The notes: generated by a model from the sequence alone, not told the origin. Shown: positions 34,463 to 42,687, counted from the first letter of the stretch. The stretch is DNA of 64,000 nucleotides from Nocardia brasiliensis ATCC 700358 (GCF_000250675.2 NC_018681.1:7688001-7752000), one strand, 5' to 3'. Numbers and translations are program-made.

Positions 34463-35224
34463 ATGACAGCAATTCCCTTGCAGACGACCGTCACCGGTTC
34501 CGGCCCCGGCCTCGTTCTCGCGCACGGCGCGGGCGGCACCATCGACACCAACTTCGGCACCCTGATCCCGGCGCTGGCCGCGACGCACACCGTGGTCGCC
34601 TCCGACTATCCGGACGAGGACGTGCGACTCGACCTCGACGGCTTGGCGGACGCGCTCGTCGGCGCCGCGGTCGAGCGTGGCGTGGAAACGTTCACTGTGC
34701 TGGGCTACTCACTCGGCAGCACGGTGGCCGTGCGGGCCGCAGTACGACACCCCGACCGGGTGCGTGGCCTGATCTTGGCCGCCGGGTTCGCCAAGGCCGA
34801 CAACCGGGCTCGCCTGGCTGTGCAGCTCTGGCAGGACCTGCTCGAGCGTGGGGAAGCCACCACCTTCTCCCGGCTGACGCTTTCGATGGCGTTCAGCGCG
34901 ACCTTCTTGAACGAGCTGTCCGCCGACGCGGTCGACGAAGCCGTCCGGGCCGGCGCCACCACCATCCCGGGCGGCACCCGGCAGCAGGCTGCCCTGGTCG
35001 AACGAGTCGACACCACACGGGATCTGCCGCGGCTCGAGGTGCCGACCTTGATCGTCAACGCGACCGAAGACCTCTTGATCGACCCGTCGAATTCGCGTTT
35101 CCTCGCCGACACCATCCCGGGAGCCGAGTACACCGAGATCGCGGCCGGTCACGTCCTCATGGCCGAACAGCCCGAGCAGTGGCGTAAGACCGTCGACGAG
35201 TTCCTGGTTCGGCACAGTCTTTGA
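34463..35224 (+). CDS. Alpha/beta hydrolase
   Basis: 253 residues from ATG 34463; a TTG three codons earlier is less likely, as the promoter -10 overlaps it. Nucleophile elbow VLGYSLGSTVAVRAA (Ser about 82), Asp region NATEDLLIDPSNS (about 200) and His in IAAGHVLMAEQPEQW (about 233). Similar to small hydrolases and haloperoxidase-like enzymes. It is the target of the divergent MerR regulator by layout; substrate unknown. Confidence 0.85.
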   Translation: MTAIPLQTTVTGSGPGLVLAHGAGGTIDTNFGTLIPALAATHTVVASDYPDEDVRLDLDGLADALVGAAVERGVETFTVLGYSLGSTVAVRAAVRHPDRVRGLILAAGFAKADNRARLAVQLWQDLLERGEATTFSRLTLSMAFSATFLNELSADAVDEAVRAGATTIPGGTRQQAALVERVDTTRDLPRLEVPTLIVNATEDLLIDPSNSRFLADTIPGAEYTEIAAGHVLMAEQPEQWRKTVDEFLVRHSL

Positions 35225-35235
35225 GATACCGGCAC

Positions 35236-35260
35236 GGCTGACCCGTCTGCCGGGTCAGCC
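35236..35260. terminator. Bidirectional terminator
   Basis: GGCTGACCCG-tctgc-CGGGTCAGCC, perfect ten-base stem, between the hydrolase and glycosyltransferase 3' ends. It overlaps the glycosyltransferase stop codon (35255-35257). Confidence 0.7.
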
Positions 35261-36727
35261 CAGGTGCTTGGCGCGAGCCCAGAGTTCGGACCACGGCGCG
35301 CGCAGGTCGCGGCAGATGAACAGTGGTTCGCCCTGCTCGTCGTTGTCGATGTCGAGCCCGTTGTCGATCCGGCCCGCGGGTTGGATATCGGCGAAGATCT
35401 CGGCCAGGCGGTCACGGTCGATACCGACGGTGAGGTACTCGGCGGTGCCGTCGCGCGGCGGCCCCCACCACCAGTACGAGTTGTGGCCGGAATGCGGCAC
35501 GGGCAGGCGGTACGGGGCGCCGAAGCGTTCGATGGCTCCGGCTTCGCCGTAGTTGGCCGTGAGCACGGCGACATTGTCGCCCATGCCCGCACGCACCGCG
35601 CCGACCTGACGGACGAATTCCGGCCAGCCGATCGTCTCGCCGGCGTCGTAATTGACCGCGAGGACCGGCGTGTCCTTCAGCACCGAGACGGGCAGTACCG
35701 GCAGAAACAGCACCGCACAGAGCGCCGCGTTGACCGCGACACCGAAACTCACTGCGGCCCAGCGGGTCTTGCGCTCCCCCAACCAGCCCGCGAGCGGGAC
35801 GGCACCGGCCGCGAGCAGGATCGGATACATCGAGCCCAGGTAATAGGCTTTGCCGCCGATCACGAGGAACAGCACGAAGAGCAGGCCGTACGTGGCGGCG
35901 AAGGCGCGATAGCGGCGGTCCCTGGCCAGCCGCCACAACCCGAAGAGCCACAGCGGCACCAACACGGGGCCCATCAGCCCGAACTGCAAGAGCACGAACA
36001 TGATCGGGGAATCCGAGGTGCCGGAGGAGCCGCCCGCGATCGCCCGGCCCATCTCCCATTGCGGCCAGCCGTTGCGTGCCTGCCACACCAGATAGGGCAG
36101 CCAGATCAGCACGGCGATCCCGATCGCGAGGGGAAAGTACTTGGTGGCGAAGATCTTTCGCGGCCCGAACAGGAGCAACGAGACCACCAGCGCGGCGAGC
36201 GGGAAGATGAGCAGCAGTTTGTTCTGCAAGCCGACGCCCACGACCACGCCGATCACAATCCACAGACGTGGGCCGTTGAACCACAACGATTTTCGCCGAG
36301 CCGTCGATTCGACGCCGTCCTGGCCCACGAGTTTCAGTGCCAGCAGCGACAGCACCGACCACACGGCCAGGTCGAACACCGCGGTGCTGAGCATGTGCCC
36401 GGCGCCCATCAGCAGGGCGGCGCTCGCGACCGCCGCGGCGGCCAGTGCCTGCGCGCCTCGGCCGCCGCCGAACTCCCGAGCGAGCAGTCCGGCGCAGACC
36501 ACCACGAGGGTTGCCGCGAGCACGCCGGGCAGCCGCAGCAGGAGTAACGAATCGGGATCGATTGCCGCCATCAGCTCGGCCACCAGCGGAGTCAACGGGG
36601 GCTGGTCCGGGTACCCCCAGGAAAGATGCCGACCGGCCGCCAGGAAATACAGCTCGTCCCGGTGATACCCGTAACGCGAGGCCAATGTGACAAGAACTAC
36701 GGCAAAGCACGCCGCAACGATGGGCAC
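35255..36727 (-). CDS. GT39/ArnT-like membrane glycosyltransferase
   Basis: About 490 residues from GTG 36727 (VPIVAACFAVVLV); a TTG at 36745 would add six residues. Many hydrophobic helices. The N-terminal loop YGYHRDELYFLAAGRHLSWGYPDQPPLTPL holds the acidic DE typical of GT-C fold transferases (PMT/ArnT), which use polyprenyl-phosphate sugars on the outer face of the membrane. The C-terminal 120 residues are a periplasmic domain. Acceptor unknown; in actinobacteria this type may modify cell-wall polysaccharides or proteins. Confidence 0.8.
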   Translation of the reverse strand: MPIVAACFAVVLVTLASRYGYHRDELYFLAAGRHLSWGYPDQPPLTPLVAELMAAIDPDSLLLLRLPGVLAATLVVVCAGLLAREFGGGRGAQALAAAAVASAALLMGAGHMLSTAVFDLAVWSVLSLLALKLVGQDGVESTARRKSLWFNGPRLWIVIGVVVGVGLQNKLLLIFPLAALVVSLLLFGPRKIFATKYFPLAIGIAVLIWLPYLVWQARNGWPQWEMGRAIAGGSSGTSDSPIMFVLLQFGLMGPVLVPLWLFGLWRLARDRRYRAFAATYGLLFVLFLVIGGKAYYLGSMYPILLAAGAVPLAGWLGERKTRWAAVSFGVAVNAALCAVLFLPVLPVSVLKDTPVLAVNYDAGETIGWPEFVRQVGAVRAGMGDNVAVLTANYGEAGAIERFGAPYRLPVPHSGHNSYWWWGPPRDGTAEYLTVGIDRDRLAEIFADIQPAGRIDNGLDIDNDEQGEPLFICRDLRAPWSELWARAKHLG

Positions 36728-36842
36728 CCCTTCAGCGTGGCACAAACGCCGCCGTCGCGCGGGCGGTCCGGGCTACGCACGCTCGGCCGGAGGTCGCGCT
36801 GCCGAGCCGGTCACAGCGGCGTATGCTGCACCTCGACGCGGT

Positions 36843-36881
36843 TCTTACTGGGGAGTAAGATAGTCTTACTCAGGAGTAAGA
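36843..36881. promoter_or_regulatory. Two tandem palindromic operators before the fadE pair
   Basis: TCTTACT-GGGG-AGTAAGA at 36843-36860 and TCTTACT-CAGG-AGTAAGA at 36864-36881, both perfect, 21 bp apart (two helical turns). They lie 43-81 bp before the fadE24-like ATG. The form fits a TetR-type repressor of fatty-acid genes bound as two dimers on the same face; its gene is not identified here. Confidence 0.7.
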
Positions 36882-36923
36882 TAGCTGGGACAAGACCTCA
36901 CCCCCACCCACCCGAGAAAACAG

Positions 36924-38318
36924 GTGATGATGAGCACTCGAGACAGCGCAACGAAGCGACGTCCAGACACGTCCGCGGTCGGCCTGAACCACCCCAAACG
37001 GGACTGGATGGGCGCGGCTATGCGGGTGATGACGACCCTGACCGGGTCGGAACTCGCCGAGAAGTACAACCTGCGCAAGCCGATCGAGCGAGTCACCTAC
37101 GAGGGCACCAAGACCGGCTTCCGCACCCTCGGCGCCGCGACCCGCGTTTTCGCCAAGGTCACCGGTAACGGCCAGCCGAAGCGGCTCGCGCCCAACGAGG
37201 CGAAGAACAAGGACTTCTTCGACCTCACGCCGACCGACGAGCAGCAGATGATCACCGAGACGGTGAAGGAATTCGCCGACGAGATCCTGCGCCCGGCCGC
37301 CTACGAGGCCGACGCGGCCGCCAAGGCCCCGCGCGATCTGCTCGAACGCGCCGCCGAACTGGGCATCACGCTGATCAACGTGCCCGAGGAACTCGAAGGC
37401 GCCGCCTCCGAGCGCGGTGCGGTCACCAATTCCCTTGTGGCCGAGGCGCTTGCGCACGGCGACATGGGCCTGGCGCTGCCCATCCTCGCGCCGAGCGGCG
37501 TCGCGGTCGCCCTCTCCCAGTGGGGTACCGACGCCCAGCAGAAGACCTACCTGCCCGCCTTCACCGGCGAGAACGTGCCGCAGGCTTCCGTCGTGATCAG
37601 CGAGCCGCGCGCACTGTTCGATCCGTTCGCGTTGCAGACCAAGGCCGTTCGCTCCCCCAGCGGTTACCGGATCTCCGGCGTGAAGAGCCTGGTGCCCGCG
37701 GCCGCGGACGCCGAACTGTTCCTGATCGCCGCCGAACTCGACGGCCGCCCTGCGCTTTTCATCGTCCCCTCGGACGCGCCCGGCCTGGTGGTCGAGGCCG
37801 ATCCGAGCATGGGCCTGCGCGCGGCCGGGCTCGGCCGCCTGCTGCTCGACAACGTCGCGGTCGGCACCGACGCGATCCTCGGTGACGGCGACGCCAAGCA
37901 GCGTGCCGAGGACTACGCCGACGCGGTCCGGCTGGCCCGCCTCGGCTGGGCCTCGCTCGCCGTCGGCACCGGACAAGCCGTGCTGGACTACGTGATTCCG
38001 TACGTGAACGAGCGCGAAGCGTTCGGCGAGCCGATCTCGAATCGGCAGGCGGTCGCCTTCATGGTCGCCAACATCGCGATCGAACTCGACGGGCTGCGGC
38101 TGGTCACCCTGCGCGGCGCCTCCCGCGCCGAACAGGGACTCTCCTTCGCCCGTGAGGCGGCGCTGGCCCGGAAGCTGGCCACGGACAAGGGCATGCAGAT
38201 CGGCCTCGACGGCGTGCAACTGCTCGGCGGTCACGGCTTCACCAAGGAACACCCGGTCGAGCGCTGGTACCGCGATCTGCGGGCCATCGGCGTCGCCGAA
38301 GGTGTCGTGCTCATCTAG
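36924..38318 (+). CDS. fadE24: Acyl-CoA dehydrogenase family protein (FadE24-like)
   Basis: 464 residues, close to the length I recall for M. tuberculosis FadE24. The N-terminal 75 residues are an extra basic segment before the dehydrogenase core. FAD/acyl-CoA segments: SQWGTDAQQKTYLPAF, VVISEPRALFDPFALQTKA, and LLGGHGFTKEHPVERWYRDLR near the end. The expected EGT motif is altered to VAEGVVLI and the protein stops there, so the catalytic Glu may be present (E in AEG) in an unusual setting. It may be a partner subunit of the next gene product. Confidence 0.85.
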   Translation: MMMSTRDSATKRRPDTSAVGLNHPKRDWMGAAMRVMTTLTGSELAEKYNLRKPIERVTYEGTKTGFRTLGAATRVFAKVTGNGQPKRLAPNEAKNKDFFDLTPTDEQQMITETVKEFADEILRPAAYEADAAAKAPRDLLERAAELGITLINVPEELEGAASERGAVTNSLVAEALAHGDMGLALPILAPSGVAVALSQWGTDAQQKTYLPAFTGENVPQASVVISEPRALFDPFALQTKAVRSPSGYRISGVKSLVPAAADAELFLIAAELDGRPALFIVPSDAPGLVVEADPSMGLRAAGLGRLLLDNVAVGTDAILGDGDAKQRAEDYADAVRLARLGWASLAVGTGQAVLDYVIPYVNEREAFGEPISNRQAVAFMVANIAIELDGLRLVTLRGASRAEQGLSFAREAALARKLATDKGMQIGLDGVQLLGGHGFTKEHPVERWYRDLRAIGVAEGVVLI

Positions 38319-38351
38319 TCGGCCCGTTCCTTACTTCAGGAGACCTCAACA

Positions 38352-39581
38352 ATGATCAACCTCGAACTCCCCAAGAAGCTGCGGGCCAGCGCCAACCAGG
38401 CCCATCAGGTCGCGACCGAGATCTTCCGCCCGATCTCGCGCAAATACGACCTCGCCGAGCACGAGTACCCGGTCGAGCTGGACACCATGGCTGCCATGGT
38501 CGAAGGCCTCGCCGACTCCGGCACGCAGAAGATCGGCGGCGCGGCCGGCGGCCGGGAAGACGACAGCGAGACCAACGGGCACGCCACCGAGCTGCTCGGA
38601 AACAGCAACGGCGGCAACATGTCCGCGCTGCTGAACGCCCTGGAGACCTCCTGGGGCGACGTCGGCCTGATGCTCTCGATCCCCTACCAGGGACTGGGCA
38701 ACGCGGCCATCGCGGCTGTCGCCACCGACGAGCAGCTGAAGCGATTCGGCAAGGTGTGGGCCTCCATGGCGATCACCGAGCCGTCGTTCGGTTCCGACTC
38801 CGCCGCCGTCACCACCACCGCCGTGCTCGACGGCGACGAATGGGTGCTCAACGGCGAGAAGATCTTCGTGACCGCGGGCCAGCGCTCCACCCACATCGTG
38901 GTGTGGGCGTCGGTCGACCGCAGTCTCGGCCGCGCGGCGATCAAGTCGTTCGTGGTGCCGCGCGACGCTCCCGGTCTCTCGGTGGCCCGGCTCGAGCACA
39001 AGCTCGGCATCAAGGCCTCCGACACCGCGGTGCTGCTGCTGCAGGACTGCCGGATTCCGAAGGACAACATCCTCGGCAGCCCGGAAGTCAACGTGGAGAA
39101 GGGTTTTGCCGGGGTCATGCAGACCTTCGACAACACCCGGCCGATGGTCGCCGCGATGGCGGTCGGCGTCGCCCGCGCCGCCCTCGAGGAGCTGCGGGCC
39201 ATCCTGACCGACGCCGGTGTCGAGATCTCCTACGACACCCCGCCGAACAACCAGCACGCCGCGGCCGCCGAATTCCTGCGCATGGAAGCCGATTACGAGT
39301 CCGCCTACCTGCTGTCGCTGCGCGCCGCGTGGATGGCCGACAACAAGAAGCCGAACTCGCTCGAGGCCTCGATGTCCAAGGCCAAGGCCGGCCGCACCGG
39401 CACCGACGTCTCGCTCAAGGCCGTCGAACTCGCGGGCGCCATCGGCTACTCGCAGCGCACCCTGCTGGAGAAGTGGGGCCGTGACTCGAAGATCCTCGAC
39501 ATCTTCGAAGGCACCCAGCAGATCCAGCAGCTCATCGTCGCCCGCCGCATCCTCGGCAAGACGAGTGCGGAACTGAAGTAG
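38352..39581 (+). CDS. fadE23: Acyl-CoA dehydrogenase (FadE23-like)
   Basis: 409 residues, 33 bp after the previous gene behind an AGGAG site. Canonical core: MAITEPSFGSDSAAVTTTA (FAD side), WVLNGEKIFVTAGQR, and IFEGTQQIQQLIVARRIL with the likely catalytic Glu (about residue 386). It dehydrogenates acyl-CoA to enoyl-CoA. Paired acyl-CoA dehydrogenases in mycobacteria often form mixed alpha2beta2 complexes, notably on sterol side chains; the two genes here could do likewise. A strong terminator follows. Confidence 0.9.
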   Translation: MINLELPKKLRASANQAHQVATEIFRPISRKYDLAEHEYPVELDTMAAMVEGLADSGTQKIGGAAGGREDDSETNGHATELLGNSNGGNMSALLNALETSWGDVGLMLSIPYQGLGNAAIAAVATDEQLKRFGKVWASMAITEPSFGSDSAAVTTTAVLDGDEWVLNGEKIFVTAGQRSTHIVVWASVDRSLGRAAIKSFVVPRDAPGLSVARLEHKLGIKASDTAVLLLQDCRIPKDNILGSPEVNVEKGFAGVMQTFDNTRPMVAAMAVGVARAALEELRAILTDAGVEISYDTPPNNQHAAAAEFLRMEADYESAYLLSLRAAWMADNKKPNSLEASMSKAKAGRTGTDVSLKAVELAGAIGYSQRTLLEKWGRDSKILDIFEGTQQIQQLIVARRILGKTSAELK

Positions 39582-39594
39582 TTCGTACCCGAAG

Positions 39595-39636
39595 GCAAAT
39601 CGGCGTCGGTCCAGATCTGGGCCGACGCCGATTTGC
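39595..39636 (+). terminator. Terminator after fadE23-like gene
   Basis: GCAAATCGGCGTCGG at 39595-39609 pairs perfectly with CCGACGCCGATTTGC at 39622-39636; the inner CCAGATCTGG extends the stem. Confidence 0.85.
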
Positions 39637-39753
39637 TGTCCGGGTCGCCAGGATTCCGACCGCGAGTTCGCCATTGCGATGTGGGTCACACCTCGCGTAT
39701 GCTGCTGCGGCATATGTTAGACGATGGCGTCTGGCAATTGATGTCGGGAGACA

Positions 39754-40809
39754 ATGGTGTACCGATCTGCGCTTACCGCTTTGGTTTTCGTCGCTGCGAT
39801 GCTGTTGCCCGGCGTCGGGGCCGCCGGGGCCGAGCCCGGCGATCCGAATCTGCCGCCGGTCTCCGGTGGGCCGGGCGGAGTGTGGCCCAAGACGGTGCAG
39901 GGGGATATCCATCGGACGTTCGCGCAGCTCGGACCGCACACGGTAGCGGTATCGCAGCAGTTGCATCCGTGTGATGACCTGTACGGCAGCATCCAGCGCC
40001 TCGGGTTCTGGATCATGGGCGGCCGCGATGGCGACAAGATGCAGTGCACCACGGCGTTCCCGCACGGCCTCGATTCGCCCATCGGGATGCTGTACTACTG
40101 GCCCACCGACCTGCCGGACCAGTCCGCCGCACCGGTACTGGTGTGGTTGCCCGGACTCGACGGTGACGCAGGGCAATACGACCAGATCGCCCGGCTGTGG
40201 GCCAGTCGCGGTTTCGTGGTCGCCATGCCGTACAACTTCATCAACTCCTTTCCCACCGACGATCTGTGGGGTATCCAGGCGCTGCTGCGCGAGGAGGCGC
40301 GGCCGGACTCACCGCTGCACGGCAAGGTCGACTTCACCCGCACCATCCTCGGCGGACACTCCGGCGGTGCGGGTGCGACCTTCTGGGGCGCGAGTTACCT
40401 TCCCGACCACGCGCAGCTGCTCGACCCGCGGCTGCGGATCATCGGTGCGTTGAGTGTCGGTACCGGAATTCAAGCTCCGACAGGGCTTTTCGTCGGAGTT
40501 CCGATGCTGAGCATCACCGGCAACCTCGACGTGATCACCCCGGACGCACTGTGGCCCAGGCTGATCGACTACCGAACCCAGTTCCGGGCGCCCGCCTATA
40601 TCGCCGCCGCCGTCAACGGCACCCATTTCACGGTCAACGACGACCTGCCGAACAATCCGGTCGCTGGACTGTCGATGGCGTGGCTCGAACATCTCGCAGG
40701 CACCGACGATCGCGCAGACTCGGTGTTCGTCGGCCCGCAGTGGAGTCTGCCGCGCGACGGGGCTTTCATGGCAGTGGAACGCAACGCCGCCGCCGACCAG
40801 CTGCAGTGA
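39754..40809 (+). CDS. Secreted alpha/beta hydrolase (lipase/chlorophyllase-like)
   Basis: 351 residues. Signal peptide ALTALVFVAAMLLPGVGAAG with likely cleavage after GAAGAE (about residue 26). Core: VLVWLPGLDGDAGQYDQIARL, the nucleophile elbow ILGGHSGGAGATFWG (Ser about 207), ITGNLDVITPD (acid), and AAVNGTHFTVNDD (His about 290). The GHSGG form resembles chlorophyllase/dienelactone-like and cutinase-related secreted hydrolases. Two Cys (in HPCDD and MQCTT) could form a disulfide. Substrate unknown. Confidence 0.82.
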   Translation: MVYRSALTALVFVAAMLLPGVGAAGAEPGDPNLPPVSGGPGGVWPKTVQGDIHRTFAQLGPHTVAVSQQLHPCDDLYGSIQRLGFWIMGGRDGDKMQCTTAFPHGLDSPIGMLYYWPTDLPDQSAAPVLVWLPGLDGDAGQYDQIARLWASRGFVVAMPYNFINSFPTDDLWGIQALLREEARPDSPLHGKVDFTRTILGGHSGGAGATFWGASYLPDHAQLLDPRLRIIGALSVGTGIQAPTGLFVGVPMLSITGNLDVITPDALWPRLIDYRTQFRAPAYIAAAVNGTHFTVNDDLPNNPVAGLSMAWLEHLAGTDDRADSVFVGPQWSLPRDGAFMAVERNAAADQLQ

Positions 40810-40857
40810 CCCCGGCTGTTGCCGAACAGGCTGAGCCGGCACCGATATCGTGGTGGC

Positions 40858-41475
40858 GTGACCACGACGACCCGAACCTACGGCGGCCGGCCGGTGCAGG
40901 ACCGGCGGGTAGACCGGCGTCGGCAGTTCCTCGACGCCGGACTCACCGTCTTCGGCGAATCGGGCTATCGGAACAGTTCCATCACCAGTGTGTGCCGCGC
41001 CGCGGGTTTGGCTCGCGCCCAGTTCTATGAGCTGTTCGACAATCGCGAAGACCTGTTGCTGGCCGTCTACGACCTGATCCAGGCCGATGCGCGCGAAGCC
41101 GTGCTGACCGCGGCCGCCGCCGCACCCGGTGACGCCACCGCCCGCGCCACCGCCGCCGTGACCGCGTTCGCCGAGTCGGTCGGCAGCGATCCGCGCCGCG
41201 CCGCCATCTCGTTCGTCGAGGTGATCGGCGTCAGCGACCGGGTCGAACAGCACCGGATCGAACAGCGCGCCATCTGGATGCAGTTCTTCGAGGCCGAACT
41301 GCGCAACGCTTGCGGACCCGACTTCGCCCCACCCGGCGGATATGCCACCGCCGCAACCGGTTTCATCGGCGCGCTGATGGCACTGGTGCATCGGTGGAGC
41401 ACCACCGACCCCCGCCCGCCCCTCGCCGATCTGACCGCGGTCCTCACCCGGTTCTTGATCAGCCTCATCACCTGA
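40858..41475 (+). CDS. TetR family regulator
   Basis: 205 residues from the GTG giving VTTTTRTYGG. HTH: RRRQFLDAGLTVFGESGYRNSS then ITSVCRAAGLARAQFYELFDNRE; the recognition helix ARAQFYELF is a little unusual (Ala-Gln in place of Thr-Leu). The C-terminal domain is of the TetR_C type with an acidic FVEVIGVSDRVE stretch. It lies 48 bp after the secreted hydrolase on the same strand. Confidence 0.88.
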   Translation: MTTTTRTYGGRPVQDRRVDRRRQFLDAGLTVFGESGYRNSSITSVCRAAGLARAQFYELFDNREDLLLAVYDLIQADAREAVLTAAAAAPGDATARATAAVTAFAESVGSDPRRAAISFVEVIGVSDRVEQHRIEQRAIWMQFFEAELRNACGPDFAPPGGYATAATGFIGALMALVHRWSTTDPRPPLADLTAVLTRFLISLIT

Positions 41476-41607
41476 ATACCGAAATACCCGATGCCACGGG
41501 CAGTGGAATTCATCGAATTTCGCCGCAACACCACATACCCGGGCGTGTACAGTTGCTGTTGTCACGCGAGTGATGCTGGGGGATGGGACGCCGGTTGCAG
41601 CCGACGC

Positions 41608-41620
41608 CCCACCAGGTGGG
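41608..41620 (-). terminator. Hairpin after microprotein 1
   Basis: CCCACC-A-GGTGGG directly after the stop on the minus strand; copy 2 keeps CCACC-T-GGTGG at the same place. Short but conserved position. Possible terminator. Confidence 0.4.
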
Positions 41621-41623
41621 TTA

Positions 41624-41740
41624 TCATCTAGCCCGCAGCCAGCGGACCAGCACGAGCGCTCCGGCGGTTACGGCAGCAACGACCAGCACCATGCCGTAGT
41701 TGACCGGAGCCTCTTGCTTTTTGCGGCGATGTTTCGCCAT
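41624..41740 (-). CDS. 38-residue membrane microprotein, copy 1
   Basis: ATG at 41740, TGA at 41624-41626. N-terminus MAKHRRKKQEAPVNYG is strongly basic; residues 17-34 (MVLVVAAVTAGALVLVRW) are one hydrophobic helix; the end is LRAR. A strong site GGAAGGAGG sits eight bases before the ATG. Too short for usual gene calling. The paralogue at 42846-42962 keeps the length, the first eight residues, the PV-YG motif, the helix and the basic end, although the DNA has diverged, which argues the frame is translated. Function unknown: it could be a small regulator of a membrane complex, or a type I toxin-like peptide. Confidence 0.75.
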   Translation of the reverse strand: MAKHRRKKQEAPVNYGMVLVVAAVTAGALVLVRWLRAR

Positions 41741-41872
41741 CCCCCACCACCTCCTTCCTGGGCGCGATGTCGGACCATGTCCATCGCCCCTCGGAATGAG
41801 GTGGCCTCACCCTACGCGAACCTGCCGACCAGAATCGTTGGAACACCGGCACTTTCGACACCGAAAAGCGAC
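41741..41872 (-). promoter_or_regulatory. Conserved leader RNA with switchable Shine-Dalgarno, copy 1
   Basis: Positions 41742-41872 are identical to 42964-43094. On the transcript, CCACCUCAUUCC (complement of 41793-41804) can pair at 11 of 12 positions with GGAAGGAGGUGG (complement of 41747-41758), hiding the ribosome site; a hairpin GGGCGAUG...CAUCGCGCCC lies between them. Alternatively UGAGG-CCA-CCUCA (complement of 41797-41809) captures the anti-site. Further upstream UUUCG-GUGU-CGAAA forms a small hairpin. This is the architecture of a translational riboswitch or RNA thermometer; I recognise no known class. Confidence 0.6.
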
Positions 41873-41941
41873 TTTCCGCGCGAGGTTCCAGTTGTGCCAT
41901 CGTTTTCGGGCCAAACGGACCACATCCCGTTGTGTCCCGGA

Positions 41942-42015
41942 GGGGTTCACAGATCATTCATACGGTTCACACGCCCTACACTCCCTGTGAACCGTATAAA
42001 AGCTCCGTGAACCCC
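41942..42015. promoter_or_regulatory. Nested symmetric inverted repeat of GGTTCAC half-sites
   Basis: Outer arms GGGGTTCAC (41942-41950) and GTGAACCCC (42007-42015); inner arms ATACGGTTCACA (41960-41971) and TGTGAACCGTAT (41986-41997). Both gaps between outer and inner arms are exactly 9 bp; the centre gap is 14 bp. All arms are perfect. Likely an operator for a multimeric regulator between the minus-strand microprotein and the plus-strand gene. Confidence 0.7.
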
Positions 42016-42687
42016 GAGCTATCTCGTGATGGAACGCAGGCGCTGTGTTTCAGACCGGCGGGCGCGCTCGCGAACACCGGCGGATTGGCATACTGGTGCT
42101 GTGCAGGAACACCCGATCAGGTCCGGATCAACCTTCGGATTCATGACCAGCTCGGCGATCCGCCCAGTGACGACTGGACGCTCACCTTCGGTGGCCGAAG
42201 CGTCGACCAGACCGAGGTGCGAGCGTTCATCGAAAGCCAGTTCCCCAAGCAGGACCAATTCGTCTTGGACGAGCGGCGGTACCAATACTCTTGGGGCAGT
42301 TCGGCGATGGTGTGGTCCTTCGTCGTGGAGATGGCCCCGACGGTAGGTTCCGTGATCGCCGCCGGGATAGCCGGTGGCGCCGCATGGGACGGGGTCAAAG
42401 GAATCGGAAAGCGACTGCCGAGCCTGTGGGGCGGCCGCGAGACCGACGAGCCGTTGGCGATCACCGACGACTCGGCCAGGCGCGAGGCGATTCGGCTTGT
42501 GCGCGAACGGTATCGACTCGAGCCCGACAGCGTGCTCACCCCCGTGAGTATCACGTCCGATCTCGTGACTTTACGGTCCACTGTGGTCCTGGATGCCCGC
42601 ACCGGAAACCGCTACGAGGTAGAACTGCTACGAACCGCGAGTGGCGTGAGCCTCGCAAGAATTACCGTCACCGAATCCGGCAGCTGA
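42007..42687 (+). CDS. Hypothetical protein between the two duplicated segments
   Basis: About 226 residues if started at GTG 42007, which lies within the last arm of the inverted repeat; an upstream GTG at 41932 would span the whole repeat and is less likely. Residues about 90-120 (VVEMAPTVGSVIAAGIAGGAAWDGV) are weakly hydrophobic; the rest is soluble, with a C-terminal beta-rich part (VVLDARTGNRYEVELLRTA). No known family. Its position between the repeat copies suggests it travels with them. Confidence 0.55.
   Translation: MNPELSRDGTQALCFRPAGALANTGGLAYWCCAGTPDQVRINLRIHDQLGDPPSDDWTLTFGGRSVDQTEVRAFIESQFPKQDQFVLDERRYQYSWGSSAMVWSFVVEMAPTVGSVIAAGIAGGAAWDGVKGIGKRLPSLWGGRETDEPLAITDDSARREAIRLVRERYRLEPDSVLTPVSITSDLVTLRSTVVLDARTGNRYEVELLRTASGVSLARITVTESGS

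Larger units (their letters stand above)
41513..42015. repeat. Duplicated segment, copy 1
   Basis: About 500 bp that recurs at 42738-43309. It covers a shared start (TCGAATTTCGCCGC and TGTACAGTTGC with GTCACGCGAGTGATG), a microprotein gene on the minus strand, its leader (131 bp identical between copies), and a set of inverted repeats. Outside the identical block the copies differ by scattered substitutions and an insertion of about 70 bp in copy 2. Confidence 0.9.

Noticed and set aside
41628..41957. 109-codon minus-strand frame over microprotein 1
   Set aside because: Different frame from the microprotein, no ribosome site, and not kept as a long frame in copy 2 (only 77 codons there).
42026..42346. 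Alternative open frame over the gene at 42007
   Set aside because: Shorter, Arg/Ser/Trp-rich shadow translation; the chosen frame extends much further with normal composition.
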